Positions 60,958 through 64,000 of a stretch of DNA of 64,000 bases are shown here, piece by piece (the stretch's first letter is position 1; each line of letters starts with the position of its first letter). Source of the DNA: Collinsella sp. AK_207A (GTDB lineage Bacteria > Actinomycetota > Coriobacteriia > Coriobacteriales > Coriobacteriaceae); assembly GCF_902501965.1 (NCBI RefSeq), contig NZ_CABWID010000010.1, positions 62,001 through 126,000 of the forward strand, in the 5' to 3' direction. A model generated the notes under the pieces. The model was not told the DNA's origin. It searched no databases and saw only the letters and a list, made by a program, of their open reading frames with translations. A program made the position numbers and the translations under genes.

Positions 60958-62912
60958 CGGTTCCGTCCTTTCTCTCTGTGTTCCACGCAATCAACCAGCG
61001 TCTGATACGCCGGGTCCCTCATGAGCAGCTGCATCGCCTCCTTGTCAGTCAAGAGGTCCGCCATGGCTTCGAAGAAGCCCTGCAACGAGAGCCCGGCGTC
61101 CCGGGCGGGGGAAATCAAGAAGATGAGCCGGGCGCTTTGGTCGTCCGACCAGGAAATCGGCTGCTTGAGCACCGCGACGCACACCCGGGTGGTCCGCCCG
61201 ACGGCGTGCATGGGATGCGGCATGGCGATGGCGTTGCCGAAGGCGGTGGGCGCCATCTGCTCGCGCTCGCGCACGAGGACGGCGAGGTCGTCATCGATGC
61301 CGTCCTTGGTCGCGACCATCGAGCACAGGCACCGGATGGCCTCGTCTTTGCTTGCAAAGCTCGCATCCGCGACGAAAAGGTCACGGGAGAAGTAGTCCAG
61401 CAACCGCGTGGACTCGCGTGAGTTCCGCAGCGTCTCGCGCGCGAGGGCGATGTCGTTGGTGTCCAGGAAGACGCTCACCTCGCGCACCGGGACGGGAATA
61501 CTGTCAGGCAGCGGCACGGTGGTGAACACGTAGTCGATATGGGAGTAATCCAGGTCGGGGACCTGGGAGACGTTGCAGGTGCACACCTCGCCGAGGTACG
61601 AGCCGAACTCCTGACGGCAGCGGTACTCGAGTAGGCGGGAGGAGCCCGCCCCCGAGGCGCACACGATCACGATGTTCTTCTTGGGCATGTCGGCGTGCTT
61701 GCGCTCGATCGCCAGCGCAAACGACAGGGCGATGTAGCCGATCTCGTCCTCGCTCGGAACGACGCCCGTGCGCTCCGTCAGCACGGTGGCGCACTCAGAG
61801 GCCATGGCGTAGGCAAGGGGCAGCCGGGCGAAGATGTCGTCCAGCAAGGGGTTTTTGAGCGCCATGTCGTATTTGAGCCGCACCATAAGCGGGGCAGTGT
61901 GCTTGGCCAGGTTGACGCGAAGCTCCAGATCGCTGCGGAAATCGAAGTGGAAGGCGTCGTTGACGCGGTCGAGCATCTCGGTCACGATCTCCCAGATGGC
62001 ATCGGAGATGACGGGCGAGGAGCCGGAATCGTTTCCGTTGTCCAGGAGCCGCTTGCCCTCCAGATGAATCGCGATGTAGCCGACCTCCTCCGGCGGGAGC
62101 TTCACCTTGAACTCGTGATCAACCTCTGCGGCAACCTTTTTCGCCACGTCGTAGGCGTCCGTCGACTCGATGTGCGCCAGGCTCTCCCGGCGCATGGGGA
62201 CGTAGTGCCCCTCGCGGATGCGCAGCAGGGCAACCGCGATATGCACCAGGAGGTTCTGATAGGAAATCGATGCCACCTGGAAGTTGCACGCCCCCAGCAC
62301 CCGGTCGACGCAGCGCGCGATGACCGGCAAATCGAGCTCGCCACCCACCATCGGCGTCGCCGAGAAGTCCTCGTAGCGCTGCATCCCGTGCGCGGAGCCG
62401 GAATCTTCCAGCCACTGCAGCGCGATACTCGCGAGACAGGTGCGACGGTCCATCTCGTCGCCCGTCACGCGGATCCCGTAGTGCGGGCGCTTCTCGAGCG
62501 CGAGGCCGTAGGTCTGCAGGACCTTCTCGACGCCTTTCAGCTCATGCGAGATCGTCCTGCTCGACACGTAGAGCATGCCGGCAAGAGCATCTATGGTGAT
62601 CCAGCCCGTCCGGGCGAGCAGGTCGTTGAGCAGATAGTAGACGCGGTTGGGAACGTCGCGCGAGAAGACCCCGCGCATGGGCTCCCGTGCCTTCACGAGC
62701 CAGACGGAGAACTGACGGCGGTCGTCGATGACGAGGCGGTACACACCGTGCGCGAGCTCGATATGGGCGATGCCCTCGAGCTGCTTGTTCACCCGCGACA
62801 CGTACGTGCGGACGGTCCGCGTCGTAACGTTCAGTGCGCGGGCGCATGCTTCCGGTGCCATGGCACCTTCGTCGGAAAGCAGGAGCACTATGTCCTCGAC
62901 CGTATGCCTCAT
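60954..62912 (-). CDS. PRD-containing BglG/MtlR-type transcription activator
   Basis: This 652-residue multidomain regulator has two helix-turn-helix regions (about 1-55, with RALNVTTRTVRTYVSRVN, and about 90-160, with LAGMLYVSSRTISHELKGV). Two PTS-regulation domains (PRD) follow (about 185-400, including YIAIHLEGKRLL), then an EIIB-like domain with Cys in IVCASGAGSSRLLEY. An EIIA(Fru/Mtl)-like domain with His in GNAIAMPHPMHAVGRTT ends the protein. Such MtlR/LicR-like activators sense substrate through phosphorylation by the cognate PTS. It starts with GAGGAGG before the ATG at 62912 and heads the Lac-PTS operon. Confidence 0.92.
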   Translation of the reverse strand: MRHTVEDIVLLLSDEGAMAPEACARALNVTTRTVRTYVSRVNKQLEGIAHIELAHGVYRLVIDDRRQFSVWLVKAREPMRGVFSRDVPNRVYYLLNDLLARTGWITIDALAGMLYVSSRTISHELKGVEKVLQTYGLALEKRPHYGIRVTGDEMDRRTCLASIALQWLEDSGSAHGMQRYEDFSATPMVGGELDLPVIARCVDRVLGACNFQVASISYQNLLVHIAVALLRIREGHYVPMRRESLAHIESTDAYDVAKKVAAEVDHEFKVKLPPEEVGYIAIHLEGKRLLDNGNDSGSSPVISDAIWEIVTEMLDRVNDAFHFDFRSDLELRVNLAKHTAPLMVRLKYDMALKNPLLDDIFARLPLAYAMASECATVLTERTGVVPSEDEIGYIALSFALAIERKHADMPKKNIVIVCASGAGSSRLLEYRCRQEFGSYLGEVCTCNVSQVPDLDYSHIDYVFTTVPLPDSIPVPVREVSVFLDTNDIALARETLRNSRESTRLLDYFSRDLFVADASFASKDEAIRCLCSMVATKDGIDDDLAVLVREREQMAPTAFGNAIAMPHPMHAVGRTTRVCVAVLKQPISWSDDQSARLIFLISPARDAGLSLQGFFEAMADLLTDKEAMQLLMRDPAYQTLVDCVEHREKGRNR

Positions 62913-63379
62913 CGCGACCTCCTCACCCGCCCACAGTAGTCCGCCACCCACCATGGATTCCATGCCGAAAAAATTCCTAATTGTGAAGCACATTTTCATG
63001 AATCGGGTTTTCGCAGGTAGCATTTGGTGTTTTTTTCGAACCGGGGGCTGGAGCACGCGGAAGTGTCCGTACCGTTTACCGATGCGCAATCGGTGAGTGG
63101 CTGTTTTGAAATGCCTGTAAACAAATGTTCGCGAAGATGGGGCATGGATAGGGCACCGGATGCGCGGGTGGCCCGGCCTGGCCGGTTGCCCATCAGCACC
63201 GTCTGCGCGGAGCCGCTGAAAGATCGTCTCCGGTTCGATCGTGCACGCGCGCGGAGCTGGGCGACGGAGTGCGCTCGGCCTGTCCGGCCCTATGGCGCAG
63301 CGCATCTTCTCGCTTCGGAAAACCGGCGTCGTGGAAGCGCGGACGCCGTATCGCTACCCTTTCCGTGGAGGCGATGTAC
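62913..63379. promoter_or_regulatory. Divergent promoter region of the glycan locus
   Basis: The 467-base gap separates the PRD activator from the GH89 gene. An AT-rich core at 62965-63045 (with ATTTTCATGAA and TTTTTTTCG) probably holds the minus-strand promoter. No convincing gene was found in it. The AT-rich core and the position between two divergent genes of the locus suggest coordinated control, with the PRD activator the obvious candidate. Confidence 0.5.
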
Positions 63380-64000
63380 ATGAGCACTATCCAGGCGCTG
63401 AACGATCTGGCGGCTCGCGTTCTCGGACCGGGGCCCGCCGGGGGCATTCGGTTCCATCTTCGTTCCGGTAACGTGCACGAGGACGGGGACTGGTTCTCCC
63501 TCGAGGACGGAGATCCGGGGCAGGTGGTCATCGCCGGCAACACGGGAATATCGCTGGCTGCCGGCCTGAGATGGTACCTGGCCTACCGGATGAACATCAG
63601 CTTCGATCCGGTCTTCCTCCCCTCGACGCACGGCGCTCTGCACGGAGCAGCGACGGTGGCGGACGGACCGCTGCCGCCGGTGGGTGAGCGCGTCCTGCGG
63701 CAAACGCCGTTCACCTACCGCTACGCGCTCAACTACTGCACGTATTCCTACAGCATGGCCTTTTGGACCTGGCGGGAATACGAACCGTTCCTCGACTGGC
63801 TCGCCCTGAACGGGGTGAACCTCGTCCTCGACATCGTCGGGCAGGAGGAGGTCGTGCGCCGGCTGCTCATGCGCCATGGCTATACAGACGAGGAGGTCCG
63901 CCGCTACCTGCCCGGGCCCGCGTACCTCGCGTGGTTCCACATGGTCAACCTGTGCGGCACGGGCGGCCCGCTGCCCGCATCCTGGTTTGTGGACCGCCTC
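63380..64000 (+). CDS. GH89 alpha-N-acetylglucosaminidase, N-terminal part (cut by window edge)
   Basis: The first 207 residues of an NAGLU-like enzyme are visible. The N-terminal domain (about 1-75) contains VVIAGNTGISLAAGLRWYL. The catalytic domain then opens RYALNYCTYSYSMAFWTWRE, followed by FLDWLALNGVNLVLDIVGQE and PAYLAWFHMVNLCGTGGPLP, all typical of GH89. The enzyme releases terminal alpha-linked GlcNAc, as in gastric mucin O-glycans or heparan sulfate. The ATG at 63380 is chosen because GGAGG lies 8 bases upstream; an ATG at 63374 would be too close. No signal peptide is seen, so it may be cytosolic or exported in another way. The catalytic Glu residues are beyond the window. Confidence 0.9.
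   Translation, partial: MSTIQALNDLAARVLGPGPAGGIRFHLRSGNVHEDGDWFSLEDGDPGQVVIAGNTGISLAAGLRWYLAYRMNISFDPVFLPSTHGALHGAATVADGPLPPVGERVLRQTPFTYRYALNYCTYSYSMAFWTWREYEPFLDWLALNGVNLVLDIVGQEEVVRRLLMRHGYTDEEVRRYLPGPAYLAWFHMVNLCGTGGPLPASWFVDRL

Noticed and set aside
62913-63379. N-terminal extension of the PRD activator up to 63305
   Set aside because: The extension is Arg/Pro-rich and lies in the promoter region; the ATG at 62912 has a strong ribosome site and matches the family start.

Overview
The window is GC-rich (about 60-65%) and looks like the genome of a gut actinobacterium of the class Coriobacteriia, most likely Collinsella or a close relative. The evidence is the small DUF6110/DUF6219 proteins beside a metal ATPase, the four PTS families, the Tat-exported uptake NiFe hydrogenase, rubrerythrin, UMF1-type MFS and QueT transporters, and the Firmicute-like gene content in a high-GC background. 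The genus is an inference; no 16S gene is present.

Layout. 0-4.2 kb: start of a heavy-metal ATPase gene, DUF6110, a 26-residue DUF6219 peptide, metA and recQ. 4.2-19 kb: a scarred zone. It holds a truncated molybdenum-binding (Mop) gene fused head-on to an unknown gene fragment, two malY-like aminotransferase paralogues in opposite orientation, two IS3/IS150-type remnants, an MFS/M20 peptidase pair, a collapsed second recQ, a PTS(Glc)-NanE group, a YitT fragment, a Fic gene with its own operator-like repeats, and an AEC transporter cut by an IS. 19-23.1 kb: beta-glucoside PTS, 6-phospho-beta-glucosidase and an RpiR regulator. 23.3-28.4 kb: a repeat field, mfd, an antitoxin remnant and a second YitT pseudogene. 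28.5-32.8 kb: mannose-family PTS (IIB, IIC, IID) with a SIS-domain isomerase/deglycase and a divergent GntR regulator. 32.8-35.6 kb: a decayed ISL3 element, a small membrane protein and a toxin-antitoxin pair. 35.8-39.2 kb: nth, rmuC and small unknown genes. 39.3-44 kb: NiFe hydrogenase hyaA-hyaB-hyaC with the maturation protease hyaD. 44-48.2 kb: rubrerythrin, a MutY-like protein, Rrf2, tRNA-Asp, a phosphodiesterase and a LytTR regulator. 48.2-55 kb: the partner sensor kinase and a glycosyltransferase, then queT, MFS, a phospholipase C-like protein and a C39-like peptidase. 55-64 kb: a polarised sugar locus.

How they work together. The clearest theme is fermentative sugar capture: PTS systems of the Glc (two), Man and Lac families, each beside its own enzyme and in most cases its own regulator. 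The two Glc-superfamily permeases have no fused IIA, and a free-standing EIIA(Glc) at 10.3-10.9 kb could serve both. The hydrogenase, rubrerythrin and Rrf2 genes fit an anaerobe handling H2 and oxidative stress. The most promising little-described system is the 55.1-64.0 kb locus. There, a PRD-type activator, Lac-family PTS (IIB, IIA, IIC), HAD phosphatase, DUF4127 protein, SGNH hydrolase and NanE are transcribed one way in a chain of short overlaps. A GH89 alpha-N-acetylglucosaminidase is transcribed the other way from the same intergenic region. This suggests a host-glycan (alpha-GlcNAc) utilisation pathway in which DUF4127 has an unassigned role.
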